The notes beneath the pieces were generated by a model that ran no database searches, had not been told where the DNA came from, and saw only the letters and a program-made list of their open reading frames with translations. Positions 1 through 8,651 of a stretch of 64,000 bases of DNA are shown here, in pieces. The stretch comes from Agromyces lapidis (lineage in GTDB: Bacteria; Actinomycetota; Actinomycetes; Actinomycetales; Microbacteriaceae), in contig NZ_WBIQ01000008.1 of NCBI RefSeq assembly GCF_009749405.1, forward strand, positions 124,001-188,000, read 5' to 3'. The position numbers and the translations under genes are program-made. Every line of letters starts with the position of its first letter. Position 1 is the first letter of the stretch.

Positions 1-2
1 AC

Positions 3-50
3 GGGTTCGGGCAGCTGCAGTTGAAGTCGGGCGTCGTCAAGAAGGCGTAG
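3..50 (+). CDS. 3' end of an upstream gene (partial)
   Basis: The only frame that reads through the left edge without an early stop gives 15 residues ending in ...SGVVKKA before a TAG. The next gene starts 10 bp later, which suggests a coding tail rather than an intergenic spacer. Too little remains to name the protein. Confidence 0.45.
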   Translation, partial: GFGQLQLKSGVVKKA

Positions 51-60
51 GGCGGCACCG

Positions 61-660
61 ATGGCCGTGGAGGACGTGCGCGAGCGTTATCGTTCGCGTG
101 CCGCCGAATACACCGAACTCCTCGGCTCGGTCGACGACATGGCCGCTCAGGATCGAGCACTGATCTCCGAATGGGCGGCCACGATCGACGGCCCCGCGAT
201 CGATGCGGGCTGCGGCCCCGGGCACTGGACGAAGTTCATCGCCGATCACGGCGTCGCGGTCGAGGGCGTCGACATGGTGCCCGAGTTCGTCGAGGTCGCG
301 ACCGAGCGGTTCCCTGACGTGACCTTCCGGCTCGGCAGGCTCGAGTCGTTGCCCGTCGATGTCGGCGGGCTCGGCGGCGTGCTCGCCTGGTACTCCGTCA
401 TCCACACCGATCCGGCCGACGTGCCCGCGATCCTCGCGGAGTTCGCACGTGCCATCCGACCCGCAGGAACGCTGCTGCTCGGCTTCTTCGAGGGCCCGCG
501 ACTCGAGCCGTTCGACCACGCCGTGGTCACCGCCTACTTCTGGCCGGCTCCCGAGATGCGGTCGGCGCTCGACGCCGCGGGGTTCGACGTGGTCGAGACG
601 CACACCCGCACCGACCCGGGTCATCGCCCGTACGGCGCGATCCTCGCCCGACGTCGCTGA
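61..660 (+). CDS. class I SAM-dependent methyltransferase
   Basis: A 199-residue soluble protein with a Rossmann-type methyltransferase core. Motif I reads AIDAGCGPGHWT (residues about 46-57) and is the glycine-rich SAM-binding loop. It is followed by an acidic motif II region (VEGVDMVPEF) that would bind the ribose hydroxyls, and by the usual LLLGFFEG strand near residue 140. The size fits the small stand-alone Methyltransf_11/25 group. Nothing in the sequence or the neighbours shows the substrate. The start is an ATG with only a weak GGGCGG upstream, and the gene follows the preceding partial gene by 10 bp, so the two may share a transcript. Confidence 0.85.
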   Translation: MAVEDVRERYRSRAAEYTELLGSVDDMAAQDRALISEWAATIDGPAIDAGCGPGHWTKFIADHGVAVEGVDMVPEFVEVATERFPDVTFRLGRLESLPVDVGGLGGVLAWYSVIHTDPADVPAILAEFARAIRPAGTLLLGFFEGPRLEPFDHAVVTAYFWPAPEMRSALDAAGFDVVETHTRTDPGHRPYGAILARRR

Positions 661-720
661 GACCGCGGCCACCGAACGTGCGATCGACGAGCGAACGACG
701 TGCGGGTGCGATCTCCGTCG

Positions 721-1062
721 TCAGCGCCCCTGGCGCTTCTTGTATGGCTTCGGCTGCCCCTTGACGATGGGCGCGCGGCCCTTGCCCTTCGAGGCCTTCG
801 CCTTTCCGCCGGCCTTCACCGGCTTCTCGACAGGAGGGGGCGCCGCGGCGATCTCCTCCCTGGCCTCGGGAAGCAGCGCGATCCCGAACTCGGTCAGCCG
901 GGTTCCGCCCTGCCGGGTGAAGAGCGGGTGCCCGAGCTCGGTCTCGAGCTTCTCGATCGAGGAGTAGAGCGAGGCGAGCGGGATGCCGAGGGAGTCGGCG
1001 GCGCGGGGGAAGTGCAACTCCTCGGCGACTGCGACGAATCGTCGTAGCAGGGTGATGTTCAC
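721..1062 (-). CDS. LysR-type DNA-binding domain protein lacking the effector domain
   Basis: 113 residues. Positions 1-60 are a clear LysR-family winged helix-turn-helix (LLRRFVAVAEELHF, then AADSLGIPLASLYSSIEKLE and LFTRQGG). The periplasmic-binding-protein-like effector domain of about 200 residues, which normally follows, is absent. Instead there is an Ala/Pro linker and a strongly basic Lys/Gly tail (residues about 80-113, ending PYKKRQGR). It therefore looks like a short DNA-binding protein rather than a ligand-responsive activator. The frame is clean and ends in a normal stop, so this is not simply a frameshifted full-length regulator. The start codon is GTG. Targets are unknown. Confidence 0.8.
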   Translation of the reverse strand: MNITLLRRFVAVAEELHFPRAADSLGIPLASLYSSIEKLETELGHPLFTRQGGTRLTEFGIALLPEAREEIAAAPPPVEKPVKAGGKAKASKGKGRAPIVKGQPKPYKKRQGR

Positions 1063-1165
1063 GGGGAGCCTTTCGTCGGTGCACGCGAATCGCGGCCGAT
1101 TTCAGGGTACGTGAGTCGGTGCCGGACGTCGCGCACCCCGCGTGGCTGCTCGAGCCGCCGGCGGT

Positions 1166-4100
1166 TCACCGCAGGTCGCCGAGCCGTGCCGCGATGCCCT
1201 GCTCGGCGCCCGCACGTCGCTCGGTCGTGACGGCGATGATGAGCAGCACCGCGCCGACGACGGCGAGGGTGATCCACCAGGGCATCGACTCGATGCCGCG
1301 GCCGATCTGCACCGCGAAGACGACGACGTTTTCGATCGGCAACACGATGATGCCGATGAGGAACGGCGCCGCGAGCTTCTGCGCCGAGCCGATGAGGATC
1401 GCCGTGAGCGCGAACAGGATGACGAGGATGGCCCGCCACGTCTGCGGGTCGGTGAACGTCGCAGCGATCGAGGCCGAGAGCAGCACCACGAGGCCGGGTA
1501 CGAGCAGCGCCCAGGAACCCCGCCATCCGGCCGGCCACGCCGTGAGGTGTGCAGCGAGCGAGCCGCCGCCCTGCGCTGCGGGCGCCGCCGCAGCATCACC
1601 GCCGCGCCGCAGCGCGACCACACCTGCCGCGAGCAGCACGACCCCGAGCGGCAACGAGAACCACTCGACGCGCAACTCGCGCGGACTCCACGCGACCACC
1701 GCGGTCACGAACGCGAGAGCGAACACGAACCACACGGGCGGCAGGATCGTGCGGGCGGCGACCGAGCGCACGGCTGCGAGCAGCATGATCGCGAGCAGGG
1801 CGAGCATGAGCGCCCACATCGACCAGATCTCGGGCCATTCGGGGCGGATAGCGGGCCACGCCGCGACGGCGACCAAGGCAAGGGCCGGCGCGGTCAGCCA
1901 GCGCGAGCGCGAACGCAGGGCGTCGCCCGCGCCCGCGGCTCCGATCGCGCGACCGGCGATGAAGGCGGCGAGGGCGCCGAGCAGACCGACGCCGGTGCAG
2001 ACGAGCACGAGCGGGAGGCCGGCGAGCGGCGAGCCGGGCGTGCCGTCGATGCCGAGCCGAGCACCTTGCAGCGCCGCTCCCGAGGCGGCGACGATCGCGG
2101 CCGTGAACACGGGTGGTCGCAGCATCCGGCGTCGCGCGGTGCGCGCAGCAGGTCCGACGTCGCCCGCGCCGCCCCGACCGAGCACCAGCCCCGTCGCGAC
2201 GAGCAACCACGCCGCGCCGATCAGCGCCCATCCGCGTGCATCGGCGGCGAGGCTCGCCCCGTCGCCCTCCGCGATCGAGAGGAGCACGACGGCGAGGGTC
2301 GGCACGACCGCGACGAGCAGGCCGGATGCCACGAGCGGGACGCCGCGCGCACCGCGAACGGTGAGCACCGCGCCGACGAGCGCAGCGCCGAGTCCCGGCG
2401 GCACGAGGTACGCCTCGACCTCGGTGACGCCGGCGAGACCCCACGCGCTCCAGAGCGCGCCCGTGAAGCTCGCGCCCGCGAGCCACCAGCCGAGCCGGCG
2501 GCGCTGCACGACGGCCATCGCCGTCGCGCCGAGGCCGAGGACGACGAACACGACGAAGGTCGTCTCGAGGCCCGCCGCACTGCGCACGAGCGAGAGCAGC
2601 ACAGCGATCGCACCTGTCGCGAGGGTCGAGACCTCGAGGGCGACGCGAGCAGAGCGAGTCGGCACGGCGCCGAGCCCGCGGCGTTCGAGCGTGCGCCCGA
2701 TCGTGGCGCTTGTGGGCAGCACCGTCGCAACGAGTACCGCGATGACGGGCAGCACGACGGGGGACGCGCTGCCGGCGAGCACCTCGGCGCCGAGGCAGAC
2801 GATGACGACCGCGGCGCTCGGCACGACGAGCGCGGCCGCCGCGGTGCGCAGGGCGAGGCCGAGCCCGGGGCGTCGGCTGACCACGAGCGTCACGGCGAGC
2901 AGCAGCATGAGCCCGGTCGACAGGGCCGTCCACCCGCTGCGCTCGAACATGACCTGCACGATGCCGATGCCGAAGGGCACGGCGGCCACCGCGAGGATCG
3001 CCCACCAGGAGCGGGCGCCGACGCGTGCCAGGAACGTCGCGACGATCGCGACGAGCAGCCCCGCGGCGGTCGTGAGGCACCACTGGGCGATGCCCGCGAA
3101 TGCGGTCGTTCCGAGCACCGTCGCCACGACGGTCAACGAATAGGCGAAGCCGGCGCCGACGTAGATGAAACGAACCCCGGCGGGGGCGATGAGCGCGAGT
3201 GCGGCGACCCCGACGAGCACCGCGATCCCGGCCCACGGCTGCGTCGAGGCGTTCGTGGTCGCGAGGACCGCGCCGAGCACGACGGTCAGGTGCGCGCCGC
3301 CGAGGAGCGAACCGCCGACGAGCGTGCGCGGTCGCAGCACGGCGACGAACCGCAGGAGCACGGCCACCGTCAGCGTGAGGGCCAGCACGATCGCGATGCG
3401 CGCACCGAGCGCGAGGGCGGGGATGCAGGCGAGCTGCAGCCAGGCGAGCATGCCGAGCAGCACCGCGGTGGTGCCGAACGCCCCGTCGACGGCGATCCGT
3501 ACGACGGCGACCGGTTCGACCTCGTCCGAGTCCGCATCGCGTGCACGCCGGCGCGAGGAGATGACCGCGAGCGCGGCCGACCCGAGCGCCGCGGCGGCAC
3601 ACGCCGCCGCCACGCCGACGACGTCGGCGGGCGACTCGATCGGCGGTCCGTACGGTCTCGGCGAGATCGAGCCCACGAAGGTGACGAGCACGGCGACCAT
3701 ACCGGCGACCGTCGCCGGGACAGCGGATGCCCCGGCCGCGAGCAGTGCTCCGGCGCTGAACGCGCTCGGCACGAGTCGGGGCAGTCTCGGCATCAGCAGC
3801 CATGCGGCGATGACGCCGAGTTGTGCGCTGCCGACGAACACCACGAGGATCCAGGAGTCGGGGACGTCGTCGAGTCCGGTTCCGAACGGCAGCACCGCGA
3901 TCGCGACGACTCCGGCGAACCCGGCGACCGTGCTCCAGAGCCCGCGAGCCGGGCGCCGTACGGAGATCGCGCCCAGCACGGCGACGGCGGCGAACGCGCC
4001 GGCGACGAGCAGCCAGAGGGTCGTGCCCGTCGGGGTCTCGACGAACGGCAGGAGCATGAGCGTGAGCGGGACCGCCGCGACCTGGATCACGGTCAGCGTG

Positions 4101-4981
4101 CGCTCCTCGGCGTGGAGGGGCCCACCGAAGCGCCGCGCGACACGGCGGGCGAGGGCGATGAGGGCGAATGCGGTGAAGGCCGTGGCGAGGTGTCCGGCGA
4201 GCGCGGCGCCGGCCGTTCCTCCGGCGTAGCCGAACATGGCCGGCACTGTGGCGAGCGCCGTCAGCGACGCCCAGAGCCAGATGCGGATGCGCGCGAGGAG
4301 CCCCAGCGCCGCCATCGCCGTACCGCCCACGAGCGTGCCGAAGGCGGCGGCCAGCCACGCGCTCGCCGGATCGCCCGCGAGCTCGACGAACGACGAGACA
4401 TCCAGGGCGACGAAGACGAGCCCGAGGCCGCCGACCGACTCGGCGGAGAAGCGCAGGCCGCGCCGTGCGAGCCACCATGCGCCGCCGAGGAACACGAGCG
4501 TGATCGCGGCGAGGATCGCGCTGCGCACGCCGTGGTCGACGAGGTCGGGGTTGAAGAAGGTGAAGACGACGGCCGCGACGGCGAGGAGCCCCGCGCCCGC
4601 GACGGCGAGCACCGACTGGACGGTCGCGGTCGAATCGGGCCGTGAGGCGGGCGGCGTCGCGATCGGCGCGGATGCCGCGGGGCCGGCCGCTGCGGCAGGA
4701 GGGGCCGCCGTGGCATCCGGTGACGCGATCGGGATGGCTGCTGCGGCCGGCACGGCGACCCGGTCGACGACCGCCTGTCGTCCTCGGATCGCGGCCGCCG
4801 CCTGCTCGGACGCCGCCACGAGTTCGGCGCCGAGCGCGGCATCGACGAGCGCGCCGCACGTCGGACAGCGTCCGTCGCGCAGTCGATCGCCTGCGCACAC
4901 CGGGCAGGCGGTCGCATCGAGCAGGTAGGCGATGGCGGCGTCGCTCCAGCCGCGGGTGGGGGAGTACCCGGGCAGGGTCAT
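1166..4981 (-). CDS. giant zinc-ribbon polytopic membrane protein
   Basis: 1271 residues. The N-terminus carries a double-CxxC zinc ribbon (CPVCAGDRLRDGRCPTC, about residues 26-42). A cytoplasmic Ala/Pro-rich linker follows, then more than 30 hydrophobic segments to the C-terminus, many joined by short RR- or RARR-type cytoplasmic loops. The architecture matches the large actinobacterial membrane proteins that databases label with an SCO7613 C-terminal domain; their function is unknown. The start ATG overlaps the stop of the upstream HTH gene (ATGA), so translation is coupled; a longer reading upstream would run through the HTH gene in another frame. It is the last gene of a three-gene operon with the HTH repressor and the DUF2975 protein. 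No transport signature or catalytic motif is visible. Confidence 0.8.
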   Translation of the reverse strand: MTLPGYSPTRGWSDAAIAYLLDATACPVCAGDRLRDGRCPTCGALVDAALGAELVAASEQAAAAIRGRQAVVDRVAVPAAAAIPIASPDATAAPPAAAAGPAASAPIATPPASRPDSTATVQSVLAVAGAGLLAVAAVVFTFFNPDLVDHGVRSAILAAITLVFLGGAWWLARRGLRFSAESVGGLGLVFVALDVSSFVELAGDPASAWLAAAFGTLVGGTAMAALGLLARIRIWLWASLTALATVPAMFGYAGGTAGAALAGHLATAFTAFALIALARRVARRFGGPLHAEERTLTVIQVAAVPLTLMLLPFVETPTGTTLWLLVAGAFAAVAVLGAISVRRPARGLWSTVAGFAGVVAIAVLPFGTGLDDVPDSWILVVFVGSAQLGVIAAWLLMPRLPRLVPSAFSAGALLAAGASAVPATVAGMVAVLVTFVGSISPRPYGPPIESPADVVGVAAACAAAALGSAALAVISSRRRARDADSDEVEPVAVVRIAVDGAFGTTAVLLGMLAWLQLACIPALALGARIAIVLALTLTVAVLLRFVAVLRPRTLVGGSLLGGAHLTVVLGAVLATTNASTQPWAGIAVLVGVAALALIAPAGVRFIYVGAGFAYSLTVVATVLGTTAFAGIAQWCLTTAAGLLVAIVATFLARVGARSWWAILAVAAVPFGIGIVQVMFERSGWTALSTGLMLLLAVTLVVSRRPGLGLALRTAAAALVVPSAAVVIVCLGAEVLAGSASPVVLPVIAVLVATVLPTSATIGRTLERRGLGAVPTRSARVALEVSTLATGAIAVLLSLVRSAAGLETTFVVFVVLGLGATAMAVVQRRRLGWWLAGASFTGALWSAWGLAGVTEVEAYLVPPGLGAALVGAVLTVRGARGVPLVASGLLVAVVPTLAVVLLSIAEGDGASLAADARGWALIGAAWLLVATGLVLGRGGAGDVGPAARTARRRMLRPPVFTAAIVAASGAALQGARLGIDGTPGSPLAGLPLVLVCTGVGLLGALAAFIAGRAIGAAGAGDALRSRSRWLTAPALALVAVAAWPAIRPEWPEIWSMWALMLALLAIMLLAAVRSVAARTILPPVWFVFALAFVTAVVAWSPRELRVEWFSLPLGVVLLAAGVVALRRGGDAAAAPAAQGGGSLAAHLTAWPAGWRGSWALLVPGLVVLLSASIAATFTDPQTWRAILVILFALTAILIGSAQKLAAPFLIGIIVLPIENVVVFAVQIGRGIESMPWWITLAVVGAVLLIIAVTTERRAGAEQGIAARLGDLR

Positions 4982-5226
4982 GCCGACACCTCCGGTTCGG
5001 GCTGGGCCGGGGCATCCGCGTCGTCGGGCACCCAGCGCAGGATGTCGCCCGGCTGGCACTCGAGCACGCGGCAGATGGCGTCGAGCGTCGAGAACCGCAC
5101 CGCCTTCGCTCGGCCGTTCTTCAGCACGGAGACGTTCACCGGGGTGATGTCGATCGCGGCGGCGAGATCGGCGACCGACATCTTGCGGCGGGCGAGCTCG
5201 ACGTCGAGATCGATGACGATGGCCAT
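4978..5226 (-). CDS. small Cro/C1-type (YozG-like) helix-turn-helix repressor
   Basis: 82 residues consisting almost entirely of a Cro/C1-type helix-turn-helix: KMSVADLAAAIDITPVNVSVLKN, then AIDAICRVLEC-type helix 4 sequence and QPGDIL, the standard ending of YozG-like regulators. An acidic Pro-rich tail follows. The start ATG overlaps the stop of the DUF2975 gene (TGATG), and its own stop overlaps the start of the giant membrane protein gene (ATGA), so all three are coupled. HTH/DUF2975 pairs are a recurrent arrangement in Gram-positives. The repressor probably controls its own operon through the two TATCG-N5-CGNTA boxes just upstream; that is inference from position and symmetry. Confidence 0.85.
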   Translation of the reverse strand: MAIVIDLDVELARRKMSVADLAAAIDITPVNVSVLKNGRAKAVRFSTLDAICRVLECQPGDILRWVPDDADAPAQPEPEVSA

Positions 5227-5702
5227 CAGACGACCTCGGAGAGATCGTGCTGCAGCTGGGCGGCATTCTTCAGGAGCCCGCGCATGACGCCGACGAGGAG
5301 CGCGAGCCCCGAGCCGACGACGATGCCGAGGGCGCAGAGCAGCTGGACGGAGGGGTTCGCGACGCCTGCCGTGAACAGCAGCACATCGGCGACCACGATC
5401 AGCAGCGTCGCCGCGATGATCGCGCCGAGGATGAGGTCGACCCAGCGGAAGGCGTCGGAGCTGAAGATGTTCTGCTCGCCGACCATGGAGAGCAGCCGCC
5501 ACACGCAGAGCATCACGATCTCGACGCACACGAGGAACAGCACGGCGATGACGATGCCGGGAACCTGGAGTCCCGCGAGTTCGGGATAGCCCGCGGCGAG
5601 ATTGCGGGCGGTGCCCGGGACGAGGAAGAGCTGGCAGGAGACGAGCAGCAGGAGCATCAGGGCGATGAGTGCCTTGAGCGCGAGAAGGGTTGGCCGTTGC
5701 AT
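5226..5702 (-). CDS. DUF2975 family four-helix membrane protein
   Basis: 158 residues with four hydrophobic segments (about 8-28, 48-70, 92-114 and 124-146). The pattern of DUF2975 proteins is present, including NIFSSDAFRW between helices 2 and 3. The start used here is the ATG at 5702, right behind two operator-like palindromes; extending further upstream would run through them and give a low-complexity peptide. It is the first gene of the operon with the HTH repressor. The family has no established biochemical function. The fixed pairing with an HTH protein suggests that the membrane protein may modulate the regulator, but nothing here proves that. Confidence 0.82.
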   Translation of the reverse strand: MQRPTLLALKALIALMLLLLVSCQLFLVPGTARNLAAGYPELAGLQVPGIVIAVLFLVCVEIVMLCVWRLLSMVGEQNIFSSDAFRWVDLILGAIIAATLLIVVADVLLFTAGVANPSVQLLCALGIVVGSGLALLVGVMRGLLKNAAQLQHDLSEVV

Positions 5703-5710
5703 GCGAATCC

Positions 5711-5746
5711 TATCGATAATCGGTAGACACCTATCGAGAAACGATA
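5711..5746. promoter_or_regulatory. pair of 15-bp operator-like inverted repeats
   Basis: Two boxes of the form TATCG-N5-CGNTA: TATCGATAATCGGTA (5711-5725) and TATCGAGAAACGATA (5732-5746). Their starts are 21 bp apart, so both face the same side of the helix. They lie 9 bp upstream of the DUF2975 gene and are markedly AT-richer than the surroundings. The likely ligand is the HTH repressor encoded in the same operon. Confidence 0.7.
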
Positions 5747-5914
5747 CACACGGGACGATGAAAGCGATAGCGGCGGGGTTTCGGTGTCGAGTTGCAGGAT
5801 GTTTCGCGGGACCCGCCGCGGTGGGGCGGCGTGTCGCTCGCATGCTCGTGCAGCTCGTCGGCGTGCGCGACGCGCCGGACGTGCGTGACACGACGACCGG
5901 GTCGCAGCCGGCGA

Positions 5915-6493
5915 TCAGTCAGCCGTGCGCTGCTCCTCGCGCAGCCGCGGCTCGACCCGCTGTGCGGGCCGCACGCCGGCCTTGTCGGCGTAGAAGGCGC
6001 GGATGCGGTCCATGTCGGCGGCGACGTCGCCGGTCAGCTCGAAGGTCGGACCGAGGCCGGTCGTCATCGTCGTACGGTCGACGTAGCCGAGCGTGACGGG
6101 CATGCCGGTCTCTCGGGCGATGCGGTAGAAGCCCGACTTCCAGTACTCGTGCGCGCCTCGGGTGCCGTCGGGGGTCACCACGAGTCCGAAGACCTCGCCG
6201 GCGCGGATGCGCTCGACGACCTCGCCGACGACGCGGCTCGGGTCGGCGCGATCGACGGGGATGCCGCCGAGCCCGCGCATGATCGGACCGCGCCAGCCCG
6301 TGAACAGGCTCTTCTTGCCGAGCCAGCGCACGTCGATGCCCTTCCGCCACGCGATGGCGAGCATGAGCACGAAGTCCCAGTTCGAGGTGTGCGGCGCCCC
6401 GACGAGCACCGTGGGGCGCTTCGGGGCGGGCTCGCCCGCGAGGGTCCACCGGCTGAGAGCCCAGTAGACACTGGAGACGAGACGACGCAGCAT
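5915..6493 (-). CDS. 1-acyl-sn-glycerol-3-phosphate acyltransferase family protein
   Basis: 192 residues. It has the acyltransferase motif I HTSNWD (HX4D, residues about 35-40) with the catalytic His-Asp pair. Block II-like GKKSLFTGWRG follows, then a motif III variant TPDGTRG in place of the usual PEGTRS, and a block IV-like GMPVTLGYVDR. Enzymes of this family acylate lysophosphatidate or related lipids at the membrane inner face. The Asp in TPDGTRG is a feature of the short YihG/plsC-like subgroup, so the exact acceptor is uncertain. No long membrane segment is present. The start ATG has no Shine-Dalgarno; instead TACGGT lies exactly 6 nt upstream, so the mRNA is probably leaderless. Confidence 0.8.
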   Translation of the reverse strand: MLRRLVSSVYWALSRWTLAGEPAPKRPTVLVGAPHTSNWDFVLMLAIAWRKGIDVRWLGKKSLFTGWRGPIMRGLGGIPVDRADPSRVVGEVVERIRAGEVFGLVVTPDGTRGAHEYWKSGFYRIARETGMPVTLGYVDRTTMTTGLGPTFELTGDVAADMDRIRAFYADKAGVRPAQRVEPRLREEQRTAD

Positions 6494-6499
6494 CCGGCA

Positions 6500-6517
6500 A
6501 CCGTATGCGATCGCATA
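6500..6517 (-). promoter_or_regulatory. leaderless -10 hexamer overlapped by a perfect 14-bp palindrome
   Basis: On the minus strand TACGGT (6505-6500) sits 6 nt before the acyltransferase ATG, the spacing of a leaderless actinobacterial promoter. A perfect palindrome TATGCGATCGCATA spans 6504-6517 and touches the upstream edge of that hexamer. It lies between the two divergent genes, so it may be an operator for one or both. The regulator is unknown. Confidence 0.5.
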
Positions 6518-6579
6518 TGTCTGCGTCGGTATGCGTGACCTTCCGCGTCGCGCCCGCCGAACTGGGGCAGGATGTCCCA

Positions 6580-6894
6580 ATGAGCAACCCCGTCACCGTG
6601 CACCTCCGCTACGAGATCGACGCCGACAAGACGCCCGAGTTCCGCGAGTACGGCCAGCGATGGATCCGGCTCGTCGAGCGCCTCGGCGGCACCCACCACG
6701 GCTACTTCCTGCCGAGCGAGGGCGACAGCGACGAGGCGTTCGCCCTGTTCACCTTCTCGTCGCTCGCCGCGTACGAGCAGTACCGCCTCGCCGCCGAGAC
6801 CGACCCGGAGTGCGTCGAGGCCTACCGCTTCGCCGTCGAGACGAAGTGCATCCGCCGCTACGAGCGCCGATTCCTCGCGCCCGTCTTCGAGTAG
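6580..6894 (+). CDS. NIPSNAP domain protein
   Basis: 104 residues forming one ferredoxin-like alpha/beta domain of the NIPSNAP type: VTVHLRYEIDADKTPEFREYGQRW, the aromatic GGTHHGYFLPSEG turn, and FALFTFSSLAAYEQYR. Such proteins belong to the dimeric alpha-beta barrel superfamily; bacterial members have no agreed substrate. The chosen ATG opens the conserved region; an in-frame ATG 75 bp upstream would add a non-conserved stretch rich in Val and Ala. No strong ribosome-binding site precedes the start, but CAGGAT lies 6 nt before it. It is divergent from the acyltransferase and 36 bp from the ABC-F gene. Confidence 0.8.
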   Translation: MSNPVTVHLRYEIDADKTPEFREYGQRWIRLVERLGGTHHGYFLPSEGDSDEAFALFTFSSLAAYEQYRLAAETDPECVEAYRFAVETKCIRRYERRFLAPVFE

Positions 6895-6930
6895 GTGATG
6901 CTCGCGGCTCGGGCTGACTAGGGTTGTCCG

Positions 6931-8610
6931 GTGACTGCAACACTCGTGGCCCAGGGCCTCGCCGGCGGATACGCCCACCGCACCCTCTTCGACGACCTCG
7001 ACCTCACGGTCGCGCCGGGTGACGTCATCGGCGTCGTCGGGGCGAACGGCGCCGGCAAGTCCACCCTGCTCGGCATCCTCGGCGGCGCGATCGCGCCCCT
7101 CTCGGGCACGGTGTCGCTCGCCCCCTCCGACGCGTTCGTCGGCTGGCTGCCGCAGGAGCACGAGCGGGTCGAGGGCGAGACGATCGCGAAGTACGTCGCC
7201 CGTCGCACCGGGTGCGCCGAGGCATCCGCCCGTCTGGATGCCGCGGCCGAGCTGCTCGCGCTCGCCGAACCGCCCGCCGGGGTAGACCCGGGTGAGGAGT
7301 ACTCGGTCGCCCTCGAGCGCTGGCTCGCCTCGGGTGCCGCCGACCTCGACGAACGACTGCCCGCGGTGCTCGCCGAACTCGGACTCGCGGTCGGCGATGG
7401 AGAGGGCGACGCCCACGCAGTCACCGCCGACTCGCTCATGACGGGCCTCTCGGGCGGGCAGGCGGCTCGTGTCGGCCTCGCCGCGCTGATCTGCTCGCGC
7501 TTCGACCTCGTGCTGCTCGACGAACCCACGAACGACCTCGACCTCGACGGGCTGGCCAGGCTCGAGTCGTTCGTCGCCGGCCTCCGCGGCGGCGTCGTGC
7601 TCGTCAGCCACGACCGCGAGTTCCTCGCGCGCACGGTGACGAAGGTGCTCGAACTCGACCTCGCCCAGCACTCCAACCGTCTCTACGGCGGCGGCTACGA
7701 CGCCTACCTCGAGGAGCGTGCGACCGTGCGCCGTCACGCCCGCGAGGACTACGAGGAGTTCGCCGCGAAGAAGGCCGACCTCGTCTCGCGCGCCCGCGTG
7801 CAGCGTGAATGGTCGAGTCAGGGCGTGCGCAACGCCATGAAGAAGTCGCCCGACAACGACAAGATCCGGCGCAAGGCGGCGACCGAGTCGAGCGAGAAGC
7901 AGGCGCAGAAGGTGCGCCAGATGGAGAGCCGCATCGCCCGCCTCGACGAGGTCGAGGAGCCCCGCAAGGAGTGGAAGCTCGAGTTCACGATCGGGCAGGC
8001 GCCGAGGTCATCGTCCGTCGTCGCGACGCTCGATGCGGCGTCGGTCACCCGGGGCGACTTCGCGCTCGGGCCGGTGTCGTTGCAGGTGCAGGCGGGCGAC
8101 CGGATCGGCATCACCGGCCCGAACGGTGCAGGCAAGTCGACCCTCCTCGGCCTCCTCCTCGGCCGCATCGACCCCGACGCCGGGCGCGCCAGCCTCGGCT
8201 CCTCCGTCGCGATCGGCGAGATCGACCAGGCGCGCTCGCAGCTCGCCGGTCGTGCACCGCTCGCCGACGCGTTCGAGCTGCTCGTGCCCGAGCTGAGCTC
8301 GGGCGAGGTGCGCACCCTGCTCGCGAAGTTCGGGCTCAAGGCCGATCACGTGCTGCGCTCCGTCGACGACCTCTCGCCCGGTGAGCGGACCCGTGCGGGC
8401 ATGGCCCTGCTGCAGGCTCGGGGCGTCAACGTGCTCGTGCTCGACGAGCCGACGAACCACCTCGACCTGCCCGCGATCGAACAGCTCGAACAGGCGCTCG
8501 AGAGCTACGAGGGCACGCTGCTGCTCGTCACCCACGATCGGCGCATGCTCGAGCAGGTGCAGCTCGACCGGCGGTGGAGCGTCGACGGCGGGCGCGTCAC
8601 CGAGGCGTGA
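6931..8610 (+). CDS. ABC-F family ribosome-associated ATPase
   Basis: 559 residues with two ABC ATPase domains on one chain and no membrane segments, the mark of ABC-F proteins. Walker A motifs are GANGAGKST (about residue 37) and GPNGAGKST (about 396). Signatures are LSGGQ and the looser LSPGERT. Walker B/D-loop sequences are LLLDEPTNDLD and LVLDEPTNHLD. Between them is a charged helical linker (about 265-345: REDYEEFAAKKADLVSRAR and onward), equivalent to the P-site tRNA interaction motif. ABC-F proteins act on stalled or antibiotic-bound 70S ribosomes; whether this one is a resistance or a housekeeping factor cannot be told. The start is a GTG with TAGGGT 6 nt before it, a leaderless arrangement. 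Confidence 0.93.
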   Translation: MTATLVAQGLAGGYAHRTLFDDLDLTVAPGDVIGVVGANGAGKSTLLGILGGAIAPLSGTVSLAPSDAFVGWLPQEHERVEGETIAKYVARRTGCAEASARLDAAAELLALAEPPAGVDPGEEYSVALERWLASGAADLDERLPAVLAELGLAVGDGEGDAHAVTADSLMTGLSGGQAARVGLAALICSRFDLVLLDEPTNDLDLDGLARLESFVAGLRGGVVLVSHDREFLARTVTKVLELDLAQHSNRLYGGGYDAYLEERATVRRHAREDYEEFAAKKADLVSRARVQREWSSQGVRNAMKKSPDNDKIRRKAATESSEKQAQKVRQMESRIARLDEVEEPRKEWKLEFTIGQAPRSSSVVATLDAASVTRGDFALGPVSLQVQAGDRIGITGPNGAGKSTLLGLLLGRIDPDAGRASLGSSVAIGEIDQARSQLAGRAPLADAFELLVPELSSGEVRTLLAKFGLKADHVLRSVDDLSPGERTRAGMALLQARGVNVLVLDEPTNHLDLPAIEQLEQALESYEGTLLLVTHDRRMLEQVQLDRRWSVDGGRVTEA

Positions 8611-8651
8611 CCACGTGCGCGAGTCGCGTCATCGTGCGAGAGAATCGACGG

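Noticed and set aside
1142..4645. A long open frame on the plus strand opposite the giant membrane protein gene
   Set aside because: Its translation is Arg/Asp/Glu/His low-complexity with no domain. It is the antisense shadow of a GC-rich, hydrophobic gene.
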